From NCBI GenBank assembly GCA_001642415.1, contig LTDK01000174.1, positions 1 to 64,000 on the forward strand: a DNA stretch of 64,000 nt, in the 5' to 3' direction. Each line of letters opens with the position of its first letter. The first letter of the stretch is position 1. Origin of the DNA: Nematocida ironsii (taxonomy: Eukaryota > Microsporidia). The notes below the pieces were generated by a model. That model saw only the letters and a program-made list of their open reading frames with translations, was not told the origin of the DNA and ran no database searches. The position numbers were made by a program, and so were the translations under genes. Positions 45,891 to 55,025 of this stretch are shown here, piece by piece.

Positions 45891-48203
45891 ATGTTCGAGT
45901 ACAAGCGGCCTATTTCCTCCATTTTGGATGGACCCAGATTTACAATTGCTAAAATAGGGAATACTTACTGTGTAGTAGCTGCAGTAAACAATTTTTACAC
46001 GATGTATGGAGCGGAGAAGCTCAATACAATTGGAATGTGCAAGGAAGGAGAGACAATTAAAGACATCTGCACACTAGATAGATATGTGGCTACAGCCACC
46101 GGCACAACCATTAACATATATAACAATGGCGTGCAGATCCAAGAAATTGATGTAGGGAGTGAAATAAAGTCATTCTTCCCATGCGATGAGTATCTAGTGG
46201 CAGTACTGAACGATTCGGTCGTGAGAATCCATCTGAATGAGATTGAAAAGATTGAGAAGAAGCAGCTCGAGTATACAATAACAAAACTAAACAATATTCC
46301 AATGCAGTTTGAAAGCGTGCACCGGCTTACTTTAAAGAATAAAGTTCTTGTGGTAGCGCAGGGAAAGATGTGCATATACTCAGTAGATAAAGACAAAATG
46401 ATCTACACTTTAAAATGCACTGAGATTAGTAGTCCAATTGTTGATGTATCCTGCTCTATTTCAGCAGAGATTATAGCTGTGTGCACAGCAAGTGACGTAT
46501 TGGTTCTGCAGCTTAAAAAAGACATTCTTCTACAGAAGTTCTCGTTTGAGTCGATTCAGTCGCTAGACTTTAGAAGAAGCAGCCAGTGCAAGGATCTAGC
46601 AGTGCTTACAGAAAAGGAAGTGATTATTCTGTGTCTAGAGCAAGGATTTGTTAAGAGCAGGCATGCACTTCAGGACAAATTACCAGATGCAGCAGGAGAA
46701 GAGCATATGCGAACTGCAAGGTATATAGGAAGTGAAGGATATTTAGTCATATCACAGAGGAATGAGCTCCAGATACTTGATTGCCACAAAGAAAAAATAC
46801 TTCTGCTGAAAAAGCGTGCTGGTGTAGTATTCGGCAGCAAGCAGTGCATGGGGTTCCTTAAAGACACTTTAGTGATTTCTACAAACAGCAGAGTGTACAC
46901 GCTTTCTCTGAGAAAGGATGAGCAGTTAAAAGAAATTTCTAAAATATGTGGGGATGGGCAGCCGGTATCCCTCTCCATTGCAAGAGACAACATTCTTGCC
47001 TGCTATACAAAGGGAATCTATTCTCTAAAAGAAACAGTTGGTGGGATAGCCCAAGTCAAAAGAAAGTTAGGATATTCTACTCCAAAGGATTATATTGAGT
47101 GTGCTATTTCATTCTGTGGGAACAGCTTTGCATTGGTAATAAAGAGCGGAGATGCGTCTGTAAAGATTCTTATCGCATCAAGAGAGTCAGGATTTATTCT
47201 GGGTGAAATAGAGGAAAAGCCGTATTTAGCCATCTCTCTCAACAATATTAAGAAGACCCTCACAGTCCTGCACAGAACAGAAATTCTGGTGTATTCATAC
47301 AATGGCGAAGTTCTTTCTAAATCACCAATTAATGGATCTTTAGGCCTGCAAGAAAGAAGCATCTCCCAGATAGAAGAGAAAGATGCGATTGCCAGGATAG
47401 TAGAGACCCGAGCATATAAGTATTTTGTCATCTCCACACAATCCCATGTCTATATTATTAGACCAAGCGGTGACGTAATTAAGTCAATTGAAAAGAAGGA
47501 GGGGGCACCTGTGCAGATGAGAGTGACTGAAGACCTTAGCTGGCTACTTCTTTTATCATCCACAGGCAGTGGATCTGTGCTGGAGGTAATTGATATTCAG
47601 TCTGCATGTATTCTTTCCACAACACTCTTTTCATATACTCCAAGAGACTTCCTTATTACAAATGATAAGAACCAACTGGTTGTCACTACAGATAAACAGG
47701 TTCTTCTGTTCACAAACACATATAAGATACAGGCAGCAGAAACAGAGTACAGCAAAGCAATTTCTGAGGGAATATGTTTTAGCCCAGCGCACAAGTCTAG
47801 AATACGCCTAATGTTGATGTATGACACGCTTGGAGAAAAAATAGATGAGGAGGAAGTAATGGCACCATACACAATGCAGAAGGAAAACACAAGAAACCCT
47901 CTCTTCAACATATCAAATACCAAGGAGATCATGGATGCCCTGCTGGATGGAAATCACCCTATATCCTCTATAATCACATACATTAAAGAGGTGGAAGACC
48001 CAACTTCTCTAATTATTGACCTAGTGTCATCTCTTGAGACTAAGTATGATATTTCAGATGCCCTCATCAATCGAGTGATTCACTACAGAAGGACAGACTT
48101 AGACATGGAAAGGCTGAGTGACTCTCTAAAGATAAGAGAAAACATTTCAGAACGGCTTATTACAAACTATCTCTCTGTTCTATCCCTAATACGTCCTATC
48201 TAA
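45891..48203 (+). CDS. WD-repeat protein, probable Utp21/WDR36
   Basis: 770 residues from the ATG at 45891; the frame is open further left, but that part is antisense to RFA2. Repeating beta strands (two propellers, with few strict WD dipeptides) fill about 1-640. A helical C-terminus follows (I-S-S-I-I-T-Y-I-K-E-V, L-I-I-D-L-V-S-S-L-E). The opening F-E-Y-K-R-P-I-S-S-I-L-D-G-P-R-F ... K-I-G-N-T-Y lines up with the first strand of Utp21 (F-x-P-F-R ... V-P-F ... G-K-T-F), a subunit of the small-subunit processome needed for 18S rRNA maturation. That match is by eye and modest; Utp4, Utp12 or a vesicle-coat WD protein are alternatives. Confidence 0.9.
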   Translation: MFEYKRPISSILDGPRFTIAKIGNTYCVVAAVNNFYTMYGAEKLNTIGMCKEGETIKDICTLDRYVATATGTTINIYNNGVQIQEIDVGSEIKSFFPCDEYLVAVLNDSVVRIHLNEIEKIEKKQLEYTITKLNNIPMQFESVHRLTLKNKVLVVAQGKMCIYSVDKDKMIYTLKCTEISSPIVDVSCSISAEIIAVCTASDVLVLQLKKDILLQKFSFESIQSLDFRRSSQCKDLAVLTEKEVIILCLEQGFVKSRHALQDKLPDAAGEEHMRTARYIGSEGYLVISQRNELQILDCHKEKILLLKKRAGVVFGSKQCMGFLKDTLVISTNSRVYTLSLRKDEQLKEISKICGDGQPVSLSIARDNILACYTKGIYSLKETVGGIAQVKRKLGYSTPKDYIECAISFCGNSFALVIKSGDASVKILIASRESGFILGEIEEKPYLAISLNNIKKTLTVLHRTEILVYSYNGEVLSKSPINGSLGLQERSISQIEEKDAIARIVETRAYKYFVISTQSHVYIIRPSGDVIKSIEKKEGAPVQMRVTEDLSWLLLLSSTGSGSVLEVIDIQSACILSTTLFSYTPRDFLITNDKNQLVVTTDKQVLLFTNTYKIQAAETEYSKAISEGICFSPAHKSRIRLMLMYDTLGEKIDEEEVMAPYTMQKENTRNPLFNISNTKEIMDALLDGNHPISSIITYIKEVEDPTSLIIDLVSSLETKYDISDALINRVIHYRRTDLDMERLSDSLKIRENISERLITNYLSVLSLIRPI

Positions 48204-48709
48204 TTTTAATAAAGATAAAATATATTTAAGCTTTATATGCTAAGTCTATTATTTCAATAAATAGGCCAGCAATGGGTAGACTATTTTTTAAAATATTTAT
48301 ACTTCAGAAAATACAAAAAACCACTATTTCACATGTAAAGAAGTTCTTCATATAAAAACACGCCTACCCGCCTAGTTTATAGATAAAGCATAAGTATTTG
48401 AGTGGGTATCTTTTAATCTACAGAAATTCTTTATAATATAGGTATAGTACAAAACTTATGTTTTTGTTTTAGTATATTACATAGTAGAAGGGAAGTATGC
48501 AGAACTTGCATGGAATTTTCGAAATAGTAATAATCCGAAATTTATAGGACAATTAGTAAGATATTTTTACTAATCATATAAGAGAGGAGCAATAAAAAAA
48601 TATTTATATGTGTATGTAAACGCGTATAACTTAAAAAATCATAGCTTGAAGCAATTTATTCTATTACCAAGCTTTTGCTGAAGGAATAATAGACAGCAAT
48701 TTTTAAAGC
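48204..48709. other. intergenic, nothing recognised
   Basis: 506 bp AT-rich spacer beside the Gag-derived gene. No long terminal repeat or target-site duplication could be seen by eye. Confidence 0.45.
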
Positions 48710-50107
48710 TTATTCCTGTATCTGGAAACCATCAACAAAACTAATGTTTTTTTCGGTGGTGTAGATAAAAGAGTTGTACTTGTCGCTCTTAAAAACAATC
48801 TGTCCATCTCCTGTTATTTTTCGGAAGATTCTTCTTGACTTGTTTATAGCAAGAATGCACTTTTCCGTTTCAGTGTAGTTAAGTTGCTCACTGATCAGTG
48901 GAGACTTCATAATTGAAATGATTTTGTTGTCCTGCAGAAGGATCCCTGCTGCCCACGTATCAATGCATCCTGTGTAAACATAGAACACCTTTCCTGGAAT
49001 GGGCTTTTTAAATATCCTCTCTTTCTTTGTATGATTATAGTATAAGACTATTCTTTTAAGCGTTTCTGATGGGTCATTCTTTACCACAATACCTGAAGGA
49101 ATCTTTTTAAGCACGGGAAGACTGCATGTGAGTATAGGCTTGGTAGACGGGAATGGAGTGACGGATGAAGCAGCTATTGGCTTTGAGCAGTCAATAAACT
49201 TTAGCTTCTTCTCTATCTGCCTATTCTCTTCCTCCTCTGCACGATCATTGCCCATGGGGAACAGCCCTAAGTTTGGCTGCTCCTTAACATATATTACTCC
49301 TGTAAACTTGTCGGTTATGCCGTACTTTGCAACCATCCTCTGCTTAAACAGGAAAACCTCCATAATGATCTTGTCCACAGAGCAGGCTTTGTCTATTCTA
49401 TCGGCCAGATGAATCTTAATAGAGCAGGAGAGACCCTTCCAAAAGTACTTCTGGATGAGTATATTCTGCTCCTCTAATGAAAGCATAACAGACACAGAAT
49501 ATGACCGAACTAGCAGAGAAAGCTCTTCTTTGTACATCTCCAGCGAAATAAACTCGCCCGAAGTGATTGATTTAAGCCTTCTCTTAAGCCTGAAAACATT
49601 CTTTTGTGTGTACACCCTGTCATATATTTTGCGAACAGAGTCCCTTAATGACTGCCCGAATGGATCGCCTACAACATCTCTAATTATATCATCAGATACA
49701 GAGCACTTGAAGAAGACCTTGGCCTCATGCTCTGCCCACTTATGCTCAACTATTTGCGCCCTAAAAAACTCAACCCAGAAAAAGGTATTTCTCGTGTCTA
49801 ATACGTCCAGAACCGGCATGGTTATATTATGAACTGACACGTGTCTTTTAATAACATATATAGGTCCATCAATAGGAAATATTTTTTTTTCCAACTCTAT
49901 GCTAGAAAGAAGGGTCCTTTCTAGTATGGGAAGGCCATAGCCGTCAATCCCCATAGAAGCGCTTCTGTTTTTGATGCAGCAAATAATATTGGGCCTATCC
50001 TGTTCTATTTCCTTTGACTTATTTCTTATTTTTTTTTCTTTTATCTTATAATTATTAATCATATTTAAATCTGCACGATTCTTTCTTATATATATACGCC
50101 CAAACAT
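48710..50107 (-). CDS. Gag-like plus RNase H-like gene, retroelement-derived
   Basis: 465 residues, one uninterrupted frame. About 105-265 resembles a Ty3/gypsy Gag capsid: F-W-V-E-F-F-R-A-Q-I, K-W-A-E-H-E-A-K-V-F-F, L-E-M-Y-K-E-E-L-S-L-L-V, and I-L-I-Q-K-Y-F-W-K-G-L. About 372-460 resembles the RNase H domain that trails Ty3/gypsy reverse transcriptase: V-F-Y-V-Y-T-G-C, A-A-G-I-L-L-Q-D, L-N-Y-T-E-T-E-K-C-I-L-A-I, and F-K-S-D-K-Y. The first catalytic Asp (T-D-A-S in active enzymes) is Gly; the Glu (E-K) and a later Asp remain. No protease, reverse transcriptase or integrase lies between or after, and the spacer (about 270-370) is too short for them. No flanking long terminal repeats seen. Best read as a gene built from retroelement parts and kept intact; the origin is inference. 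Confidence 0.6.
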   Translation of the reverse strand: MFGRIYIRKNRADLNMINNYKIKEKKIRNKSKEIEQDRPNIICCIKNRSASMGIDGYGLPILERTLLSSIELEKKIFPIDGPIYVIKRHVSVHNITMPVLDVLDTRNTFFWVEFFRAQIVEHKWAEHEAKVFFKCSVSDDIIRDVVGDPFGQSLRDSVRKIYDRVYTQKNVFRLKRRLKSITSGEFISLEMYKEELSLLVRSYSVSVMLSLEEQNILIQKYFWKGLSCSIKIHLADRIDKACSVDKIIMEVFLFKQRMVAKYGITDKFTGVIYVKEQPNLGLFPMGNDRAEEEENRQIEKKLKFIDCSKPIAASSVTPFPSTKPILTCSLPVLKKIPSGIVVKNDPSETLKRIVLYYNHTKKERIFKKPIPGKVFYVYTGCIDTWAAGILLQDNKIISIMKSPLISEQLNYTETEKCILAINKSRRIFRKITGDGQIVFKSDKYNSFIYTTEKNISFVDGFQIQE

Positions 50108-50202
50108 TCCTTTTTAGGCACTGCCTTAACAGGAAAAAATTCCCGGCAATTATAAAGTGGAATAAAAAAAGCGGTAACCGAGGCACCTACAATAATAAAG
50201 AC

Positions 50203-50952
50203 TCACAAAACATCTAAATTCACATTAAACCTCCTTAACAAAGCACTTGACTCTGACGAAGAGCTAGCACGTGCTAGAATGCACTGGCGAAACCTGAAAA
50301 AGGCCTTCTGCGATGTGCATAGGTTTTTTCTTATAATTGAAAACAGGAACCCATCCAGCACAAGGAGGTTTTCTTCTGAAAGATCATCCAGGCCGAAAAG
50401 CGTGCAGTACCTGGTGCACTCCTGCTCTATTATGGACACAAGCTCCTCAGGTGCAATGGTTAGAGCCTTGCCATCTATACTCTGCATTCGCCGGGAAAAG
50501 TACCGCATTTTTATTCCCACCGCCTTTCTTATAGGCATACGGCCAAGCAGCACAATAAATAGACTGCTGTGCATTGTATCAGTGCACTGTGCCATGGACT
50601 CTATATATATGTACATCTGCTGGATTAGAAGGTTCTCCACCTCCTCCCGGATCATCTGAACGCGCACTGCGTTGCTTGAAGAAAGAAAGGAAAGCGCATC
50701 CAGCTGCTTTAATAGAGAGCTAAACAGAAGAAAGATGTGTGTTTTCTCCAACTGTGCTTTTTCTATTTCTTCTATAAGAGTGGCATACTCCTTCTCTGCG
50801 CGCCTAATATGCTGTGCACTTTCCTGATATGGGCTGCTCAGAATGTTCTGAAAGTGCACAAATCCATTAAGTGTATGTGACTGTTTCTTTGTTTTTATTT
50901 CTACCCGCTTTCTTGGCAGAAGAAGCCTTTTCATCTTTACAAACATATCCAT
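50203..50952 (-). CDS. unknown helical protein
   Basis: 249 residues from the ATG at 50952. The frame runs on upstream from a TTG, but that part covers the GCCCGAAATATAAC element, so it is promoter rather than coding. A second ATG is two codons in. The N-terminus is strongly basic (K-M-K-R-L-L-L-P-R-K-R). The rest is predicted helical with a leucine-rich stretch (about 60-95) and a Cys-containing tail ending A-S-S-S-S-E-S-S-A-L-L-R-R-F. No family recognised. Neighbour of the Gag-derived gene on the same strand, 95 bp away. Confidence 0.78.
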   Translation of the reverse strand: MDMFVKMKRLLLPRKRVEIKTKKQSHTLNGFVHFQNILSSPYQESAQHIRRAEKEYATLIEEIEKAQLEKTHIFLLFSSLLKQLDALSFLSSSNAVRVQMIREEVENLLIQQMYIYIESMAQCTDTMHSSLFIVLLGRMPIRKAVGIKMRYFSRRMQSIDGKALTIAPEELVSIIEQECTRYCTLFGLDDLSEENLLVLDGFLFSIIRKNLCTSQKAFFRFRQCILARASSSSESSALLRRFNVNLDVL

Positions 50953-50967
50953 CCTGAAACACCCACC

Positions 50968-50981
50968 GCCCGAAATATAAC
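50968..50981 (-). promoter_or_regulatory. ATATTTCGGG element 15 bp before a start codon
   Basis: On the coding strand it reads GTTATATTTCGGGC and ends 15 bases before the ATG at 50952, the best-placed promoter-like copy of the recurring element. Confidence 0.5.
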
Positions 50982-51044
50982 TGGAAACTCCAACCAATTA
51001 GTATTTAGATGCGTCTAGAGGGCCTGCTAGGCCATTTGGTGTAA

Positions 51045-51116
51045 GCCTCTTTGGTTTAGTGGTATAACGTCAGTCTTGTAAACTGAAGGTCGGCGGTTCG
51101 ATTCTGTCAAGAGGCT
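51045..51116 (+). tRNA. tRNA-Thr (anticodon UGU)
   Basis: 72-nt cloverleaf, no intron. Acceptor GCCTCTT pairs with AAGAGGC. The anticodon stem is TCAGT/ACTGA with loop CTTGTAA, giving TGT. The T stem GGCGG/CTGTC has two G-U pairs. The D arm is A/T-rich. The discriminator is T, the first base of a T8 run that also serves as the Pol III terminator. Confidence 0.95.
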
Positions 51117-51123
51117 TTTTTTT
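51117..51123 (+). terminator. Pol III T-run terminator of tRNA-Thr
   Basis: Seven T residues directly after the discriminator base. Confidence 0.85.
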
Positions 51124-51356
51124 CTTCTATTTTGGTATACCCCTGCTGTTAGCATACTTTCCCGCCTTATATATTATTTGGCGGGCACATATTGCGCGCC
51201 AACTGTCTCTGCATGCCCACTGCCAAATATTAGCACTTCCCATGAATGAGACTCATAAAAGAAATGACTAAACAAGAAACAAAATAACTTCTAATTTTTG
51301 CTAAAATACGAGTATACTAAACGTGTAATAAGAACTATCCTTTAGATTTATTCAGA

Positions 51357-52757
51357 TTATGGCTGCAGCCTTTTTGGGTCTCTGGGGAACATTGAGCACT
51401 TATGTATATCTGTGCACCCTGTGAGCAGCTTTACAACTCTCTCCAAGCCTATTCCACACCCGCCGTGCCTTGGTGCTCCAAATTCAAATGCATCTATATA
51501 ATCCTGCACACTCTCTGGCTTCATTCCCTTCGCAAGCACTCTTTCTTTGAGTGTCTCTGGAATATTTATTCTTTCTGCGCCTGATGTGATCTCTTCACCC
51601 TTTAGAATAAAGTCAAAGGACTGGGTATACCTGCTGTCAGAGGGAAGAAGACTAGTGTAGAATGGACGGGCTGACTCTGGATACTCTATCATGGCAAACA
51701 AGTCACTGCCATATCTCTTTCTGACCTCTTGTCCTAGGATCTTTTCATCCTCTGTTCCTATGTCCTCTGTGTATGATGCCTCCCTTCCTATGCTTCGCAG
51801 TATGTCTATTCCCTCCTTGAATGTAATTATCACTGGGTCCTCAGCAATGACTGTCTGATTGTCTGCTGCTGTAATGTCTTTAATAGTAGAAAGCTCCTTC
51901 TGGTTTCTCTCCTGTACTCCATCAGAAACATACTTAATCATTCCGTATATGAATCTTACCAAATCTATATATGTTTTATTTTTCAACTCCATCTCTATAT
52001 CCACTCCAGTGAATTCTGTTAAGTGCCTGCCTGTGTTAGAGTTTTCTGCCCTAAAGCATGGAGCTATCTCAAAGACCCTTTCAAGGCCTCCAATGATCGC
52101 CATCTGCTTGTACAGCTGCGGTGACTGTGCAAGTGTTGCTGGCTGCCCAAAATAGCTCACTGGAAACACTTCACACCCGCCCTCTGAGGAACCTTTTAGA
52201 ATCTTTGGGGTCTTTATCTCAATAAACAGATTCTTCTCTAAATATGTTCGGAATAGACTAAGAATAGAGGAATATGCCCGGAATATACTCTGTGTCTCCA
52301 TGGACCGTAGGTCAATGTATCTAGCATCCAGCCTCTTTGACTGGTTTACAACTGGCAGCTGCGGGTCCTTTACTCTCTCACTGTGTACCCAGTCAAGATC
52401 TTTCAGCTGGAATGGAAGATCCTTTGAAACAGAGAGGACTGAAACCACATCCACTTGCATCTCAAGATGCTTTACTGTGCATGAGTGAACAGGGGTCTTT
52501 GTATTAACTATCTTACCCTGCACACATACATATGACTCGGGTGAGTACTTCTCGCTCTCTCCTGGAACGACGCTTCCTACACACTGTATTGTGTCCAGTC
52601 CCTGCCTTAGCACTATAAAAACTTTCTTCTTTCCAGCCATTCTTACATTCTTGATAAATCCGTGCAGTGAGGCGGCCATCGGCTCCTCTACAGAAGAAAT
52701 CACACTTATCTCTCTAATCTCTTTCTGAGCGTAGTCTTGCATTTCTTCTACTTTCAT
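51357..52757 (-). CDS. cytosolic aspartyl-tRNA synthetase
   Basis: 466 residues, class IIb. An anticodon-binding OB fold spans about 25-125 (A-A-S-L-H-G-F-I-K-N-V-R). The catalytic domain has motif 1 (F-L/I-E-I-K-T-P-K-I-L), motif 2 (F-R-A-E-N-S-N-T-G-R-H-L-T-E-F-T) and motif 3 (G-C-G-I-G-L-E-R-V-V, about 432-441), plus Q-S-P-Q-L-Y-K-Q. It charges tRNA-Asp. The lack of a bacterial insertion domain and the H-G-G-C-G-I-G-L-E-R form mark the eukaryotic/archaeal type. Shorter than yeast Dps1 (557) because the basic N-terminal extension is missing. The start codon is 25 bp from that of the Dsn1-like gene, with AAAATTTT between. Confidence 0.96.
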   Translation of the reverse strand: MKVEEMQDYAQKEIREISVISSVEEPMAASLHGFIKNVRMAGKKKVFIVLRQGLDTIQCVGSVVPGESEKYSPESYVCVQGKIVNTKTPVHSCTVKHLEMQVDVVSVLSVSKDLPFQLKDLDWVHSERVKDPQLPVVNQSKRLDARYIDLRSMETQSIFRAYSSILSLFRTYLEKNLFIEIKTPKILKGSSEGGCEVFPVSYFGQPATLAQSPQLYKQMAIIGGLERVFEIAPCFRAENSNTGRHLTEFTGVDIEMELKNKTYIDLVRFIYGMIKYVSDGVQERNQKELSTIKDITAADNQTVIAEDPVIITFKEGIDILRSIGREASYTEDIGTEDEKILGQEVRKRYGSDLFAMIEYPESARPFYTSLLPSDSRYTQSFDFILKGEEITSGAERINIPETLKERVLAKGMKPESVQDYIDAFEFGAPRHGGCGIGLERVVKLLTGCTDIHKCSMFPRDPKRLQP

Positions 52758-52782
52758 CTTCTAAAATTTTGTTTAATTTGAA

Positions 52783-54561
52783 ATGAATAAGGGATACAAT
52801 GGATTTGTATTTACAACAGAGAATGGCACACTTCCTCGTAAGGAAAAACGGGCTTCCGCCAAGGCCGCTGCTGCCCCGAAGGGATTGAGTAAAGTCAAGT
52901 CCAAACAGATTGGATTTACATTTACATTCAATGACGAAGAGCCAGCGCCAAATAAGAAGAATATTTCTTCCTCTGCTCCAAGAAGCACAGAAGCCAAAAG
53001 AAAAATATTAAAAGACGCGCCCAAAATAAAACCAGGTCAAAAGAAATTTATATTCGCATTTGAGGTAGATAAATCCGAGAAAGAGGGAGCGGCCGCTCCT
53101 TCTGTAGATTCTAGCACATCGGCTCTAGTAAAACCTAAAGCAAAAAGAGGCAAAAAACCTGCTGCTAAGTCTAGTGGTGTTGAAATGCGTGAGGCTGAGC
53201 CTATCGTAGAAGCCACTGCTGGAGATGCAGTCCCCGCTGAGAAACCTCTTGTAAATATCTCGGCTGCATCTTCTGGAGGAAGAAAAGGCAGAAGCTCTGC
53301 TGCTAAAGGAAGAGCAGGAAAGAGTAGAAATACTGCTGTGCCAGTAGAAATAAGCCCACCACAAAGTACTTCCAGCCAGGATAAGGATGTATTAGATCTG
53401 CGAGAGAAAGAGCCACTTGCGAGCATGCCAGAAAACGTATCAGAGAAAGCTGCTTCTATAAGCCAGCCAGACACAGAGCATAGTCCTACAGAAAAAAGAA
53501 CTGTGGCTAGTCTTAATGAAATGAATATTACACCCTCTGTCATTAGATCTATAGATATAGACACTGCAGCAGATATACAGAACACATCAATGCATAAATC
53601 TGTGCTAGATACTCCTAAAAGAGCGCTCTACATACCATCTAATTTGGCCACACCACACAATATGGCTATTAATTCTGAGCATTCTTCTAAAGAGACAGTG
53701 CTCTCTGCTCGCACAGAGTCGTTAAGTGAAGGGATTCACAATTTGAGTGAGCACTCTTCTGGTGTAATTAGAAAAAGAATGAGTATGTGCCCTGGTGATT
53801 TTATGTCTCCTGTTAAGATACGAAGACTTTCTCTGGATGTCTTTGACAAAAAGAAGTGCTCTGTGTTCCAAACCCGTAGGGAAAGTTTGTTTGGGTACGA
53901 CCAGATATACGGAGGAGGAGTGTCACCAGATGACTTCTACAGGCATTCAAATGCATCACAGCCCACAAAGACTAGAATAAAGCAGATACTTCTATGGATT
54001 GCCAAGTACATCTCAAATGGGCATGTGAAAATAGACGGCCTTTCAGAAGAGAATACACAGAAAATATGCACAATGTATATGCGGAAAATAAATGAGCTGG
54101 TACTGCCAGAGCACAAGAAGCCAAAGGAAGACTCCCACATAGTTGAGAATGCCAAGAATATGGTGGTTTCTCTGCAAGAAGCCACTGCTAGGCACAGCAT
54201 TGAAATACAGAAGTGGCAGGAGGAATACCATGCTGTTCGAAACTCTTATACGCTAAGTATTCCTCTTTTGTTCTCTGAGGAAAATACTCGCCGTATGTCT
54301 TTACACAGACAGAGTTTTAATGGCCTTGTGTCATTTGATGCTACCTTTATCGATAATACGCCCTCTGATATAAAGCGCATTATCTCAAGAAATCTAGAGG
54401 TTATGCACAGCTCTTTGAACTCCACTAGGTATTTTATGTTTCTTTCTCTGGAGTATGCAAAGAAAGTGTGCGGCTCCCTGCTTGAGGCCTCCCACCCGCT
54501 TGATAAGCCTCGAACAAATGCGCTCTTGCATGTGCTCTGCAGAATATCCCGCAAGTCATAA
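52783..54561 (+). CDS. Dsn1/Mis13-like kinetochore protein
   Basis: 592 residues. The C-terminal third fits Dsn1: after a basic patch come V-S-P-D-D-F-Y-R-H (about 380-388), R-I-K-Q-I-L-L-W-I-A (about 398) and long helices, in the order of the Mis13/Dsn1 domain (P-x-D-F-Y-K-H ... R-R-M-R-Q-L-L-L-W). Just before it are two R-R-x-S sites, R-R-L-S (about 347) and R-R-E-S (about 365). In yeast and animals paired R-R-x-S sites in this place are Aurora B targets that release autoinhibition of CENP-C binding. Dsn1 is part of the Mis12 complex, bridging inner centromere proteins and Ndc80. Residues 1-260 are low in complexity with three F-x-F repeats: G-F-V-F-T (7), G-F-T-F-T-F (44) and K-F-I-F-A-F (88). 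Confidence 0.72.
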   Translation: MNKGYNGFVFTTENGTLPRKEKRASAKAAAAPKGLSKVKSKQIGFTFTFNDEEPAPNKKNISSSAPRSTEAKRKILKDAPKIKPGQKKFIFAFEVDKSEKEGAAAPSVDSSTSALVKPKAKRGKKPAAKSSGVEMREAEPIVEATAGDAVPAEKPLVNISAASSGGRKGRSSAAKGRAGKSRNTAVPVEISPPQSTSSQDKDVLDLREKEPLASMPENVSEKAASISQPDTEHSPTEKRTVASLNEMNITPSVIRSIDIDTAADIQNTSMHKSVLDTPKRALYIPSNLATPHNMAINSEHSSKETVLSARTESLSEGIHNLSEHSSGVIRKRMSMCPGDFMSPVKIRRLSLDVFDKKKCSVFQTRRESLFGYDQIYGGGVSPDDFYRHSNASQPTKTRIKQILLWIAKYISNGHVKIDGLSEENTQKICTMYMRKINELVLPEHKKPKEDSHIVENAKNMVVSLQEATARHSIEIQKWQEEYHAVRNSYTLSIPLLFSEENTRRMSLHRQSFNGLVSFDATFIDNTPSDIKRIISRNLEVMHSSLNSTRYFMFLSLEYAKKVCGSLLEASHPLDKPRTNALLHVLCRISRKS

Positions 54562-55025
54562 GTATAATAAAGTTGTTTCTATTATATTTGGCACTGGCAG
54601 TGTCAGGGTCTAATTTTGTGGTATTCTCTATTTTTTATGTGGGTTAATTAAGAAATTCTATTTTTATAGTAATTTCTCTTATAAATTATAATATGTCCAG
54701 GCGCCTTTGTTATGCGGAATCTTTTGCCTTTGGCATTTTACATCTAAAATAATCCACTATTGTTAAGCCTGCTATAACAAATCTTTCAGTAATAGATATA
54801 TGATATTTATTAGTCTGCCCTTCTAAGCAGCTAGGTGCACACAACTATTTAGACTAGTTTTTATTAGGACTCTAGCTGCTGGGATGTACAAATATTTGTG
54901 CGGTTCTGTATAAGTCTTTGCATCTGTTGTTTGTTGTAAATAGCACTATCTGCAAATAACCCAAAAATTGCCTGGCTGCTTAGTAAGAGTCTGCGCAATC
55001 TAATGTGCCTTGCATATGTATATTT
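54562..55025. other. intergenic, convergent ends
   Basis: 464 bp AT-rich spacer; no gene or RNA recognised. Confidence 0.5.
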
